Positions 1 through 9,278 are shown, counted from the stretch's first letter. The stretch is DNA of 64,000 bases from Oribacterium sp. oral taxon 102 (GCF_013394775.1 NZ_JABXYT010000001.1:1130501-1194500); one strand, 5' to 3'. Numbers and translations are program-made. The notes: generated by a model from the letters alone, not told the origin.

Positions 1-605
1 TGGGGAAGGAGGCGGTCACGATTGCCCTGCTGGACACCTTCGTGGCGATTGTGGCAGGACTGATTATCTTTCCTGCGTGCTTCAGCTTTCAGGTGGAGCC
101 GGACTCCGGTCCCTCTTTGATTTTCATGACGCTGCCGAGCGTCTTCGTCAATATGCCGGGAGGGAGGCTCTGGGGGACACTGTTCTTCCTTTTTATGAGC
201 TTCGCGAGCTTCTCTACGGTTATCGCAGTCTTCGAGAACCTGCTCGCCACCAGTCTGGAGAATTTCGGCTGGTATCGAAAAAAGGCGGTGCTGCTGAACT
301 GCCTCTTCCTCCTTCTGGCGAGCCTGCCCTGTGTGCTGGGCTATAATCTCTGGAATAACTTTCGTCTGCTGGGCGGACGGGATGTGCTGGAGACGGAGGA
401 CTTTCTCGTGAGCAATCTCCTGCTCCCGGGTGGCTCGCTGGTCTATCTGCTGTTCTGCGTGAGCCGCTTCGGCTGGGGCTTCGAGAACTACCTCGCGGAG
501 TGCAACCGCGGAGCGGGCTTTCGGATGCCGCGCTGGCTGAAGCCCTACTTCCTTTTCATACTGCCTGCATTGATCCTGATTATTTTCATACAGGGACTGC
601 TGTAG
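1..605 (+). CDS. Sodium-dependent transporter (NSS/SNF family), C-terminal part
   Basis: The reading frame is open from base 3, so the start lies left of the window; about 200 residues are visible. They form hydrophobic helices with short loops, and the segment with FMSFASFSTVIAVFENL fits the C-terminal half of bacterial neurotransmitter:sodium symporters of the LeuT fold, which import amino acids or related solutes with Na+. The protein ends in a hydrophobic helix at the stop codon. The substrate cannot be read from this part. The next gene, dgt, starts 50 bp downstream without a visible terminator. Family call by recognition; moderately sure. Confidence 0.75.
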   Translation, partial: GKEAVTIALLDTFVAIVAGLIIFPACFSFQVEPDSGPSLIFMTLPSVFVNMPGGRLWGTLFFLFMSFASFSTVIAVFENLLATSLENFGWYRKKAVLLNCLFLLLASLPCVLGYNLWNNFRLLGGRDVLETEDFLVSNLLLPGGSLVYLLFCVSRFGWGFENYLAECNRGAGFRMPRWLKPYFLFILPALILIIFIQGLL

Positions 606-655
606 GACACGATTCCCCGAAGCGGGCTTCTGTCCCGGGAGAGCGAGGAGCGAGA

Positions 656-1711
656 ATGAATATTCGTGAGGAACTGGAGGAGCTGGAGAGGAGAAACCTT
701 TCCCCTTATGCGGCGCTCTCTGCAGAGTCACAGGGGAGAGACCGGGAGGAGCCGCAGGACGACATTCGCACCGTCTATCAGAGAGACCGGGACCGGATTC
801 TGCATTGCAAGGCATTCCGGAGGCTGAAGCACAAGACGCAGGTCTTCATCGCGCCGGAGGGCGATCATTACCGGACGCGTCTGACACATACGCTGGAGGT
901 TAGTCAGATCGCGAGAACCTTCGCGAAGTCTCTCCGTCTGAACGAGGATCTGACCGAGGCGGTCGCGCTCGGTCATGACATCGGGCATACGCCCTTCGGA
1001 CACGCCGGCGAGCGGGTACTGCATGCGCTCTGCATGGACGGCTTTTCACATGCGGAGCACAGCGTGAGGGTGGTCGAGGTGCTGGAGAAGAACGGCAGGG
1101 GACTGAATCTGACGAAGGAGGTGCGGGACGGGATACGGAATCACAGAACCTCGGGAAAGCCGCAGACGCTGGAGGGGCAGGCGGTTCGCTTCGCGGACAA
1201 GATCGCCTATCTGAATCATGATATCGATGATGCAATCCGTGCCGGGCTCTTCCGAGAGGAGGACATACCGGCGGCGTTTACGGACGTACTGGGACACAGC
1301 GTCAAGGCGAGGCTGAATACTCTGATCCGTGCTGTGATTTTCGCATCCCGCGACAAGCCCTGTCTCCGGATGGATACAGAGATCGAGCGAAGCATGCAGG
1401 GACTTCGGAGGTGGATGTTTACGCACGTCTATACCGGGGGAGAGGCGAAGGAGGAGGAGTGGAAGGTCAAGGGCGTGATCGAGCTTCTGTTCCGCTTCTA
1501 CATGGAGCATCCGGCGGAGATGACGGCGGAGTACCGGGAGTTGCTCCGGCATTATCTCACGGCGCTCCCCGCGGGCGGGGAGGAAGCAGAAAGGGAGCGT
1601 CTCCGGGCGAGACAGAGAGTAGTCTGCGACTATATCGCGGGAATGACAGACGACTACTGCACGAAGAAATTTCTCGAATACTATGTGCCGAGAGGCTGGA
1701 GTAAATATTAA
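656..1711 (+). CDS. dgt: dGTP triphosphohydrolase (HD domain)
   Basis: 351-residue deoxyguanosinetriphosphate triphosphohydrolase, which cleaves dNTPs to deoxynucleoside and tripolyphosphate. The HD-domain metal ligands are visible: H78, H107-D108 (GHDIGHTPFGH) and further His at 111 and 116. The N-terminal RDRDRILHCKAFRRLKHKTQVF stretch is characteristic of the family. The frame is open further upstream, but the ATG at 656 follows GGAGAGCGAGGAGCGAGA and gives the usual N-terminus, MNIREELEEL. dnaG follows after 17 bp, so this nucleotide-pool enzyme is probably co-transcribed with primase, a common clostridial arrangement. Confidence 0.93.
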   Translation: MNIREELEELERRNLSPYAALSAESQGRDREEPQDDIRTVYQRDRDRILHCKAFRRLKHKTQVFIAPEGDHYRTRLTHTLEVSQIARTFAKSLRLNEDLTEAVALGHDIGHTPFGHAGERVLHALCMDGFSHAEHSVRVVEVLEKNGRGLNLTKEVRDGIRNHRTSGKPQTLEGQAVRFADKIAYLNHDIDDAIRAGLFREEDIPAAFTDVLGHSVKARLNTLIRAVIFASRDKPCLRMDTEIERSMQGLRRWMFTHVYTGGEAKEEEWKVKGVIELLFRFYMEHPAEMTAEYRELLRHYLTALPAGGEEAERERLRARQRVVCDYIAGMTDDYCTKKFLEYYVPRGWSKY

Positions 1712-1728
1712 GCAACAGGGAGGGAAAC

Positions 1729-3480
1729 TTGTATTATCCGGATGAGGTGGTGGAGGAGCTTCGCTCCAGGGTCAATATCGTGGATATCGTGGGGAGCTAT
1801 GTGGCGTTGAAAAAGAAGGGCGCGAATTATTTCGGGCTCTGCCCGTTCCACGGCGAGAAGACCGCCTCCTTTTCGGTGGCGCCGGGGAAGCAGATCTTCT
1901 ACTGCTTCGGCTGCGGCAAGGGCGGAGATGCCATCAAATTCCTGATGGAGTACGAAAACATTACCTTCTCGGAGGCGGTGCAGACGCTTGCGGAACGGGT
2001 CGGCTACAGGCTTCCGGAGGCATCGGAGACACCCGATATGAGGCGGGACAGCGATCTTCGCGGGCAGCTGCTGGAGATCAACAGGCTTGCGGGGATGTAC
2101 TATTACCGCTGTCTTCGTTCTCCGAGAGGGAGCGTCGGGATGCGCTATCTCCGGGAGCGGGCGCTCCGGGAGGAGACGATCGTACACTGGGGGCTGGGCT
2201 ATGCCGACCAGAGCCGGGACGGGCTCTATCGCTTCCTTCGGGAAAAGGGCTTCCGGGACGAGATGCTCCGGGAGTCGGGGTTCTTCAGCTTCTCCGAGAG
2301 GGGGGTCTATGACAAGTTCTTTAACCGCGTGATGTTTCCGATTCTGGACTACAACAACCGTGTGATCGGCTTCGGCGGCAGGGTGATGGGGGACGGGGAG
2401 CCGAAGTACCTGAATTCGCCGGAGACACGGCTCTTCGACAAGTCCCGGAACCTCTTCGGGCTGAACTTTGCGAAGCGTTCCCGAGAGAAGCATTTCCTGC
2501 TCTGCGAGGGCTATATGGACGTTATCAGTATGCATCAGGCGGGCTTCGGCTTCGCGGTCGCGTCTCTGGGGACGGCGTTCACGGAGCAGCAGGCGCGGCT
2601 TCTGAAGCGCTATGTGAATGAGGTGCTGCTGACCTACGATTCCGACGCGGCAGGCGTGAAGGCGGCGCGGCGCGCGATCCCGATCCTGCGGAGTGCCGGC
2701 ATTGAGGCGAAGGTACTGGAGCTTCGTCCGTACAAGGATCCGGACGAGTTCCTGAAGGCGATGGGCGCAGAGAAGTTTCAGGAGCGGATCGATCATGCGA
2801 GGAATGCCTTTCTCTGGGAGGCAGAGGCAGTGAAGCAGGGCTACGATCTGCAGGATCCCGCAGGGCAGACCGCCTATGGCAATGCGCTCGCTGCGATGCT
2901 GCTCAGCCGCTTCCCGCAGGAGCTGGAGCGGGAGAACTATCTGCGCGCGGTCGCCCGGGAGCAGCTGATCGATGCGGACGGGCTCCGGCAGCTGGTACGG
3001 GAGAGAGGCGGCGCACAACAGAGCGCGCTTCTGGAGCCGCAGTACAGGACAACAGCGCGCTTCGATCGGGAGAGGAAAAAGCAGATCTCCGCGATACAGA
3101 AGTCCGAACGGCAGCTCATCACATGGCTTTCGGAAAAGCCGGAGATCATAGAGCTGGTGAAGAAGTACATCCGGGAGGAGGATCTCTCGGACGAAACCTG
3201 CCGGAGAGTGCTGGGACTGGTGTATCAGCAGCTGCCGGTGAATCGGATTCTCGATCAGTTCCGGGGAGAGGATGCGGTCTATGAGGAGGTCGCTGCGCTT
3301 TTCAACGGTGATCTGCTCTCCGGAGAGAGCGATGAGTTCGCCTTTAAGCGGGCGCTGGAGGACGTGATCCGGAACATCTGTCTGCATTCCTTGAATGCGC
3401 GGATCGCCGGAGAGACGGACGGCAGGCGGCTGACAGAGCTTTTTCGGGAGCAGTCGGAGCTGCAGAATCTGAAATTGTAG
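1729..3480 (+). CDS. dnaG: DNA primase DnaG
   Basis: 583 residues, near the usual length. It makes RNA primers at the replication fork. Visible in order: the CHC2 zinc finger with C38, H41, C59 and C62; the primase core; and the TOPRIM domain (CEGYMDVISMHQAG, then YDSDAAG, at about residues 262-310); then a helical C-terminal part that normally contacts DnaB. The start is TTG at 1729, preceded by AGGGAGG at the right distance; MYYPDEVVEELRS matches the family N-terminus. In many relatives rpoD follows directly; here the next gene is trmK, 143 bp later. Confidence 0.95.
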   Translation: MYYPDEVVEELRSRVNIVDIVGSYVALKKKGANYFGLCPFHGEKTASFSVAPGKQIFYCFGCGKGGDAIKFLMEYENITFSEAVQTLAERVGYRLPEASETPDMRRDSDLRGQLLEINRLAGMYYYRCLRSPRGSVGMRYLRERALREETIVHWGLGYADQSRDGLYRFLREKGFRDEMLRESGFFSFSERGVYDKFFNRVMFPILDYNNRVIGFGGRVMGDGEPKYLNSPETRLFDKSRNLFGLNFAKRSREKHFLLCEGYMDVISMHQAGFGFAVASLGTAFTEQQARLLKRYVNEVLLTYDSDAAGVKAARRAIPILRSAGIEAKVLELRPYKDPDEFLKAMGAEKFQERIDHARNAFLWEAEAVKQGYDLQDPAGQTAYGNALAAMLLSRFPQELERENYLRAVAREQLIDADGLRQLVRERGGAQQSALLEPQYRTTARFDRERKKQISAIQKSERQLITWLSEKPEIIELVKKYIREEDLSDETCRRVLGLVYQQLPVNRILDQFRGEDAVYEEVAALFNGDLLSGESDEFAFKRALEDVIRNICLHSLNARIAGETDGRRLTELFREQSELQNLKL

Positions 3481-3623
3481 CAGCCCGGCATGGCAGGAAG
3501 CTGTGCCCTGAGCGGATATCCCTCTCGCTGACATTTTCCGCGGTGTTCATAACGCAGGTGAGGAAGGCGATGAAGCTGCAGACGGCGCACAAAAGAATGT
3601 GGGCAGAGGGTAGGGGGGAAGGC

Positions 3624-4373
3624 ATGAATTTACCGAAGAGACTGGAGTGCATCGTCTCACAGACACCGCGCTCCCGCTGTGTCTGTGACATCGGCTGCGA
3701 CCATGCCTATACGGCAATCGAGCTGCTGCGGCGGGGACGGGCGGAGCGGGTGCTCGCCTGCGACATCCATGAGGGACCGCTCCGGCAGGCAAGGAGGAAT
3801 GTGGAGCTCGCCGGACTCGGAGAGCGGATCGAGCTTCGCCGCGGGGACGGGCTCGCTCCGGTCGCGGCAGGGGAGGCGGAAACGGTGATCTGCGCAGGGA
3901 TGGGCGGCGCACTGATCTGCCGTATCCTCGAGGAGAGGACGGCGGACTTCCGCCATTTTGTTCTTTCGCCCCAGTCGGAGCCGGAGCGCGTGCGGCGCTT
4001 TCTGCTGCGGCGTGGCATCGGGATCCGAACGGAGACGCTTCTTGAAGAGGACGGGAAATATTATCTGATTCTCATAGCGGGAGCGGGAGACAGGGAGCAG
4101 GAGGGGTGCGAAGCAGAGGGCGCGGCATACAGCGAGGCGGAGCTTCGCTACGGACGGCAGCTCCTTATGCGGAGAGATTCCGTGCTTTATACTTATCTTC
4201 TTTCGGAGAAGGCGCGCTATGAGGGCATCCTGAAACGGACGGAAAAGCCGGAGGTACAGCAGGCGTACCGCTATTGTCTCGAGGCACTTCGCCGCTATGG
4301 AGATGGTTCGGAGACGGACAGCGTGGGAGAGGGGCTCCCGGAAAGGACAGAGGATGGCAGTGAAGCTCAGTGA
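3624..4373 (+). CDS. trmK: tRNA (adenine(22)-N(1))-methyltransferase TrmK
   Basis: 249 residues, Rossmann-type SAM-dependent methyltransferase that modifies A22 in the D-loop of some tRNAs. The SAM motif CDIGCDHAYTAIELL lies near residues 21-35, and the family motif CAGMGG...LSPQSEPERVRRFL is present. An open frame reaches 3543, but the ATG at 3624 has AGGGGGGAAGG just upstream and gives the standard N-terminus (MNLPKRLECI). It overlaps the Nif3-like gene by 20 bp, which points to translational coupling; this trmK-nif3 pair is widely conserved in Bacillota. Confidence 0.93.
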   Translation: MNLPKRLECIVSQTPRSRCVCDIGCDHAYTAIELLRRGRAERVLACDIHEGPLRQARRNVELAGLGERIELRRGDGLAPVAAGEAETVICAGMGGALICRILEERTADFRHFVLSPQSEPERVRRFLLRRGIGIRTETLLEEDGKYYLILIAGAGDREQEGCEAEGAAYSEAELRYGRQLLMRRDSVLYTYLLSEKARYEGILKRTEKPEVQQAYRYCLEALRRYGDGSETDSVGEGLPERTEDGSEAQ

Positions 4374-5142
4374 GATCAGAGGTGCGCTGGAGGAGATGGC
4401 GCCGCTCGGGGCGGCGGAGGAATGGGACAATCCGGGACTGCTGCTCGGGAGGACGGAGCGGGAGGTAGCGCGTGTCTATGTGGCACTGGATGCGACGAGG
4501 GAGGTTGCGGAGCGGGCGATAGAGACAGGAGCAGAGCTGCTGCTGACGCATCATCCGGTTATTTTCCGGGGGATCAAGGCGCTGAATGACGAAAGCGGGC
4601 AGGGGGAGAAGCTTCTCCGCTTCCTGCGGGCAGATCTCTCTGTGTACAGCAGCCATACGAACTTCGACAGCTGTCCGGGCGGGATGGGAGACCTCGTATG
4701 CAGGCGGCTGGGGCTCGGGAAGCTGTCCGTACTGGAGGAGAGCCATTTTCCGCAGCAGGGCTTCGGTATCGGCTTCGTGGCAGAGCTTCCGGAGGAGAGG
4801 AGCTGCCGGGAGCTCGCCGCTCTCGTGAAGGAGCGCTTCGGACTGCCGTTTGTACAGTTCTATGACGCGGGGAGGCGTATTCGCCGCATCGCCTGCTGTC
4901 CGGGATCCGGGCGTGGGCAGTTCGCCGCAGTACTTAGGAGTCATGCGGACGTTTTTCTGAGCGGCGATATGGGGCATCACGAGGGGCTGGATTATCTGGA
5001 GGAAGGGATCAGTCTGATCGATGCGGGACATTATGGGCTGGAGCAGCTCTTCGTCCCGTACATGGCGGGATTTCTGCGGGAGCGCTTCCCCGGGCTGGAG
5101 CTTTTCACAGAAGAAACGCATTTTCCGGCGGAGCTTGTATAG
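4354..5142 (+). CDS. Nif3-like dinuclear metal center hexameric protein
   Basis: 262 residues of the Nif3/YqfO (DUF34) family, which forms a hexameric toroid with a dinuclear metal site; its biochemical role remains poorly defined. Characteristic pieces are EEWDNPGLLLG near the N-terminus, the metal-binding LLLTHHPVIFRG, HTNFDS, and near the C-terminus GDMGHHEGLDYLEEG and DAGHYGLEQ. The long YqfO insertion domain is absent, so this is the short form. Start ATG 4354 is inside the end of trmK and follows GGAAAGGACAGAGG. Co-transcription with trmK is inferred from the overlap. Confidence 0.9.
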   Translation: MAVKLSEIRGALEEMAPLGAAEEWDNPGLLLGRTEREVARVYVALDATREVAERAIETGAELLLTHHPVIFRGIKALNDESGQGEKLLRFLRADLSVYSSHTNFDSCPGGMGDLVCRRLGLGKLSVLEESHFPQQGFGIGFVAELPEERSCRELAALVKERFGLPFVQFYDAGRRIRRIACCPGSGRGQFAAVLRSHADVFLSGDMGHHEGLDYLEEGISLIDAGHYGLEQLFVPYMAGFLRERFPGLELFTEETHFPAELV

Positions 5143-5182
5143 GACGGAAAAGAGACAAGGTGAGAGAAGAGAGGAGAGAGGC

Positions 5183-6838
5183 ATGAGGGTGACGGCAGGA
5201 GACAGGACGGAGGAGTTTCGTGAGGACTGTAACTGGAGGGAGGTTGCGGAGCGTTTCCAGCCGGATTACCCGGATCGCATACTGCTCGTGCAATACGGGC
5301 CGAAGCTCTATGAGCTGCATAAGCGGTGCCCGGGACATGATGCGGAGGTGTGTTTCCTGACCATGCGGGACAAGAGCGGGATCATGACCTATCAGCGTTC
5401 GGCGATCTTCCTGATGCTGAAGGCATTCCGCGCGCTTTGCGGCACGGAGGCAGGCTTCGATGTGATCGTGGACTATACGCTCGGCGGGGGCTTCTACTGT
5501 TATCTCAAGGGAGATATCCGACCGGACGAGCAGCTGCTCCGGAGGGTCAAGGCGAAGATGCTGGAGTACAAAGAGCAGGCGCTCCCGCTCCGGAAGCGCT
5601 CTGTCTCGACCTATGAAGCGGTGCGCTTCTTTCGCGAAACCGGCATGAGGTCGAAGGAGCGGCTTCTCCGCTACCGCATGACATCCCGTGTGAACCTCTA
5701 TTCGCTCGGGGACTATCAGGACTATTTCTACGGCGCGATGGTGATGGACACGAGCTATGTGACGCTCTTCGATCTGCTCCCCTACGGGGACGGCTTCATC
5801 CTCCTGCTCCCGACGCAGCAGGCGCCGGACAGGCTTCCGGAATTCAAGCCGATGGACAAGCTCTACAGGGTGCAGAAGGATTCAGCGGACTGGGCGAACC
5901 GGGTCAGCGTGGGCGATATCGGCAGCCTGAACGACATGATCGTGCGGGGAGAGGCGGATCACCTGATCCTGATGCAGGAGGCGATCTTTGAGAAGAATAT
6001 CGGCAACATCGCGATGCAGATCGCAGAGGGGAAGAAGAAAATCGTGCTGATCGCGGGCCCCTCCTCCTCCGGCAAGACCAGCTTCAGCAAGCGGCTGTCG
6101 ATCCAGCTTCAGGCGCTCGGGCTGAAGCCGAATGCGATCTCTGTGGACAATTATTTCCGTGACCGGGTCCACGCGCCGCGGGACGAGGAGGGGAATTACG
6201 ACTTCGAGTCGATAGAGTGTGTGGATCTCCCGAAGTTCAATGAGGATATGGGTGCGCTGCTTCGCGGGGAACGGGTACAGCTGCCGCGCTACAATTTCTT
6301 CCTTGGGGAACGGGAGTACAAGGGAGACTATCTCACGCTCGGCAGGGAGGACATCCTCGTGATCGAGGGCATTCATTGTCTGAATGAGAAAATGTCGGAG
6401 GGACTGCCGGAGGAGATGAAGTTCCGGATCTATATTTCGGCGCTGACCCAGCTTAATGCCGACGCGCATAACCGGATTCCGAGCACGGACGGACGACTGC
6501 TCCGCCGAATGGTACGGGATAATCGGACGAGAGGCTACAGCGCAGAGGATACGATCACGATGTGGACGAATGTTCGGAAAGGCGAGGACAGAAATATCTT
6601 CCCGTATCAGGAGCGGGCGGACGTGATGGTGAATTCCGCGATGCTCTATGAGCTGCCGGTGGTGAAGATCTTCGCACAGCCGCTGCTCTTTCAGATCCCC
6701 GAGAGCTCTCCGGCATATCAGGAGGCGAAGCGGCTCCTGAAATTCCTTGATTATGTGCTGCCGATCAGTCCGGAGCTGATCCCGCAGAACTCCATCCTGC
6801 GGGAATTCATCGGCGGGAGCTGTCTGGACGTGGGTTGA
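5183..6838 (+). CDS. Uridine kinase-like protein with ThrRS-type N-terminal region
   Basis: 551 residues. The C-terminal half is a P-loop kinase of the uridine kinase/phosphoribulokinase family: Walker A GPSSSGKTSFSK at about 295-306, then DNYFRDR and an IEGIHCLNE segment. The N-terminal half resembles the TGS/second additional domain region of threonyl-tRNA synthetase (YTLGGGFYCYL, then SVSTYEAVRFF). This fused architecture is common in Clostridia and annotated as nucleoside kinase; its real substrate is not established. ATG 5183 follows GAGGAGAGAGG; the frame is open 54 codons further upstream but that overlaps the nif3-like gene. Confidence 0.85.
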   Translation: MRVTAGDRTEEFREDCNWREVAERFQPDYPDRILLVQYGPKLYELHKRCPGHDAEVCFLTMRDKSGIMTYQRSAIFLMLKAFRALCGTEAGFDVIVDYTLGGGFYCYLKGDIRPDEQLLRRVKAKMLEYKEQALPLRKRSVSTYEAVRFFRETGMRSKERLLRYRMTSRVNLYSLGDYQDYFYGAMVMDTSYVTLFDLLPYGDGFILLLPTQQAPDRLPEFKPMDKLYRVQKDSADWANRVSVGDIGSLNDMIVRGEADHLILMQEAIFEKNIGNIAMQIAEGKKKIVLIAGPSSSGKTSFSKRLSIQLQALGLKPNAISVDNYFRDRVHAPRDEEGNYDFESIECVDLPKFNEDMGALLRGERVQLPRYNFFLGEREYKGDYLTLGREDILVIEGIHCLNEKMSEGLPEEMKFRIYISALTQLNADAHNRIPSTDGRLLRRMVRDNRTRGYSAEDTITMWTNVRKGEDRNIFPYQERADVMVNSAMLYELPVVKIFAQPLLFQIPESSPAYQEAKRLLKFLDYVLPISPELIPQNSILREFIGGSCLDVG

Positions 6839-6969
6839 CGGAAGAGCTTCTCCTGCCGGAGCGAGAGGCGGGACAGGGAAAAAGCATGTCGGCATAGGAG
6901 AATAGAGACGGTCGGATCGGCGGTAAAGACGGGGAGAACAGGCGTAATAAAGAGACAGGAGGTAGAGAT

Positions 6970-7764
6970 ATGAAGCGAAGGATAGCCTTGATCGGCTGCG
7001 GATATTTGGGAGAGATCATAGCGGAGGCGATGGAGAAGGGGCTGCTTCCGGGCTATGAAATGGCAGCGGCCATGAGCCGCAGGCGGGAATCTGCGGAGGC
7101 GCTGTGTCGGAGAGCCGGCGGAGCTGCGGCAGAGGGGCTTGCGGAGCTGCTGGGGGCGAAGCCGGATTTCGTGATTGAGACGGCATCGGTGGAGACGGTG
7201 CGGGAATACTGCGTTCCGATTTTGGAGGCGGGCATATCCTTCATTCCGCTGTCCATCGGTGCATTCGCAGATCGGGCGCTCTATGAGAGAGCCCGATCTG
7301 CAGCGGAGAGAAGCGGCGCGAAGCTGTATATCCCCCACGGAGCGGTGGGGGGCTTCGACGTCCTGCGCACCGCAGCCCTGATGGCGGAGGCGGAGGGCAG
7401 GACGCTTCGCGCCGGGATTTCTACCAGAAAGGGGCCGGCATCGCTTCGTAATACGCCGGTATACCGTCCGGAGCTGGAGACAGAGGAGCAGCTCGCATTT
7501 TCCGGAAGCTGTAAGGAGGCGATCGCCCTCCTGCCGGCGAAGGTGAATGTCGCGGTGGCACAGTCCCTCGCGACGGTGGGACCGGAACGGGCGAGTGCGA
7601 GGATTACCGCGGTTCCGGGCTTCGTGGGAGACGAGCATACGATCACGGCGGAGCTCCCGGGGATCCGGGTGGTATCGCAGGTTTACTCCGAGAACGCTGC
7701 GATCGCAGGCTGGTCCATCGTGTCTCTGCTCCGGGATCTGCATTCTCCGGTAAGCTTTTTCTGA
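6970..7764 (+). CDS. nadX: L-aspartate dehydrogenase (NadX-like)
   Basis: 264 residues, matching the L-aspartate dehydrogenase family that oxidises or reductively forms aspartate/iminoaspartate with NAD(P), sometimes feeding NAD synthesis. An N-terminal Rossmann motif IALIGCGYLGEII opens the protein; the HGAVGGFDVLRTA and GFVGDEHTITAELPG segments match the catalytic and C-terminal domain. ATG 6970 is preceded by AGGAGGTAGAGAT. There are no quinolinate synthase or nadC genes nearby, so the pathway role is unproven. The following 2-hydroxyacid-dehydrogenase homologue, on the same strand, starts 168 bp later. Confidence 0.8.
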   Translation: MKRRIALIGCGYLGEIIAEAMEKGLLPGYEMAAAMSRRRESAEALCRRAGGAAAEGLAELLGAKPDFVIETASVETVREYCVPILEAGISFIPLSIGAFADRALYERARSAAERSGAKLYIPHGAVGGFDVLRTAALMAEAEGRTLRAGISTRKGPASLRNTPVYRPELETEEQLAFSGSCKEAIALLPAKVNVAVAQSLATVGPERASARITAVPGFVGDEHTITAELPGIRVVSQVYSENAAIAGWSIVSLLRDLHSPVSFF

Positions 7765-7932
7765 TAGGACCGCTCCGGCAGGCAGCAGCGTTTTATGTCT
7801 GATAGGATGGGAGCCTGCTTCCGTCAGGCATATCAGGGACTTGGGAAGTCATAAGCCTGAATGGGGTACTGCCTGGGAGGAAAGCAGAACGGGAAGGGCG
7901 GCATCAGGGAATAGGAGGCAGAGAGGTACGAT

Positions 7933-8844
7933 ATGCAAAAATTCAGAAAACTGGTTTCGATCGATAAAGTGGCGCTGATTCCGGAGGCACGGGAACAGCT
8001 CCGGCGTTATGCGGAGGAGGTGGTGTTTTTTGAGGACATTCCCAGGTCGGAGGAGGAGATTTTCCGGCGGATCGGGGATGCGGACGCTGTGCTGCTGAGT
8101 GCGAATTCCCAGCTTCGGCGAGCTGTGATGGAGAGGGTGCCGCAACTTCGCTATGTAGGGATGTGCTGCAGCCTCTATTCGGAGGAGAGCGCCAACGTGG
8201 ACATTCCCTATGCCCGATCCCGCGGCATCACGGTGAATGGGATTCGGGATTACGGCGATCATGGGGTGACAGAATATGTGATCTACCAGCTCGTGAAGCT
8301 GCTGCATGGCTATGATGGGAGAATGCGCTACAGCCTGCCTCGGGAGCTTACCGGACTTCGGGTCGGCTTCGTAGGGCTGGGAGCCTCCGGCACTATGACG
8401 GCGCAGGCGCTTCGGCATCTGGGAGCGGAGATCCGTTATTTTGCCCGGAGCAGGAAGCCGGAGAGAGAGGCGGAGGGGATGCACTACGAGCCGCTTCGCG
8501 AGCTGCTTTCCGAAGCGGAGGTGGTCATCACCGCCTTGAATAAAAATGTGATCCTGCTTCACGAGGCGGAGTTCGCCGCATTGGGAAACGGGAAGATCAT
8601 GTTCAACACCTCTATCGGACCTGCGGCGGAGGCGGGGCCTCTTCGGACGTGGCTTCAGAAGCGGGAAAATATTCTCTGCACGGATACGGAAGCGGCACTT
8701 GGCGAGGATGCGGCGGAGCTTCTGGAGTATGAAAATGTATACTGCATGCGGCAAAGCGCCGGGATGACCGAGCAGGCGTACCGGCTCCTGAGCGAAAAGG
8801 TGCTGCGGAATATCCGGAAGTATCTGGGAGAAGGGACGGCGTGA
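7933..8844 (+). CDS. D-2-hydroxyacid dehydrogenase-like NAD-binding protein, catalytic residues missing
   Basis: 303 residues with the two-domain layout of the D-isomer-specific 2-hydroxyacid dehydrogenase family: a divided substrate-binding domain and a central NAD domain with GFVGLGASGTMTAQAL at about residues 139-154. In active members the NAD domain continues with a VNVARG-type motif carrying the catalytic Arg and a PH motif carrying the catalytic His. Here these positions read NTSIGPAAE and RQSAGMT, so both seem to be lost. It may be a binding or regulatory protein or an enzyme with another mechanism. ATG 7933 follows GGAGGCAGAGAGG. Confidence 0.75.
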   Translation: MQKFRKLVSIDKVALIPEAREQLRRYAEEVVFFEDIPRSEEEIFRRIGDADAVLLSANSQLRRAVMERVPQLRYVGMCCSLYSEESANVDIPYARSRGITVNGIRDYGDHGVTEYVIYQLVKLLHGYDGRMRYSLPRELTGLRVGFVGLGASGTMTAQALRHLGAEIRYFARSRKPEREAEGMHYEPLRELLSEAEVVITALNKNVILLHEAEFAALGNGKIMFNTSIGPAAEAGPLRTWLQKRENILCTDTEAALGEDAAELLEYENVYCMRQSAGMTEQAYRLLSEKVLRNIRKYLGEGTA

Positions 8845-8845
8845 T

Positions 8846-8876
8846 ACGCCGGAAGTGAAGCAAAGCTCCGGCGTTT
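8846..8876 (+). terminator. Weak stem-loop after the dehydrogenase-like gene
   Basis: Seven-bp GC-rich stem ACGCCGG/CCGGCGT with a 15-nt loop directly after the stop codon, followed by only three T residues. It could end transcription before rnpB, but the poor U tract makes this uncertain. Confidence 0.35.
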
Positions 8877-8899
8877 ATCCGGCTTTACAACGGATGACC

Positions 8900-8928
8900 T
8901 TGACGCTCCGGTATTTTTGTAATAAGAT
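8900..8928 (+). promoter_or_regulatory. Promoter of rnpB
   Basis: TTGACG at 8900-8905 and TAAGAT at 8923-8928 are separated by 17 bp. A start about seven bases downstream coincides with the predicted 5' end of RNase P RNA. Confidence 0.7.
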
Positions 8929-8935
8929 ACATCAT

Positions 8936-9273
8936 CGAGTATCGCGGATGGTCGCTGCCGGAATCGCGAGAGCGTCCGGGAGAGGAAAGTCCGGGCTTCA
9001 CAGAGCAGGATGCCTGATAACGTCAGGTTGAGGCGACTCACAGGACAGTGCAACAGAAAAGAACCGCCGGAAACGGTAAGGGTGCAAAGGCAGTGTAAGA
9101 GACTACCGGTTCTCTGGCAACAGGGAACGCTGTGTAAACCCCATTCGAAGCAAGACCAAACAGAGAGCACAGGGCTGCTCGTCCGCTCTCGGGTAGGTTG
9201 CTGGAGGCGCATGGCGACGTGCGTCCTAGATAGATGACCATCGATTACATAACCCGGCTTACAGCGGCACTCG
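8936..9273 (+). ncRNA. rnpB: RNase P RNA (bacterial M1 RNA)
   Basis: The catalytic RNA that removes 5' leaders from pre-tRNAs. The universal segment GAGGAAAGTCCGGGCTTC (8979-8996), the GGGTGCAAAGG-type middle part, and the 3' conserved AACCCGGCTTACAG (9251-9264) are present in the right order. The ends pair: CGAGT at the 5' end with ACTCG at the 3' end (stem P1). Length is about 338 nt. The ends were set from P1 pairing and the upstream promoter, so they are good to a few bases. It is transcribed alone, with its own promoter and terminator. Confidence 0.93.
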
Positions 9274-9278
9274 TTTTT

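Noticed and set aside
500..655. N-terminal extension of dgt upstream of 656
   Set aside because: It overlaps the transporter gene, lacks a ribosome site, and the family N-terminus begins at 656.
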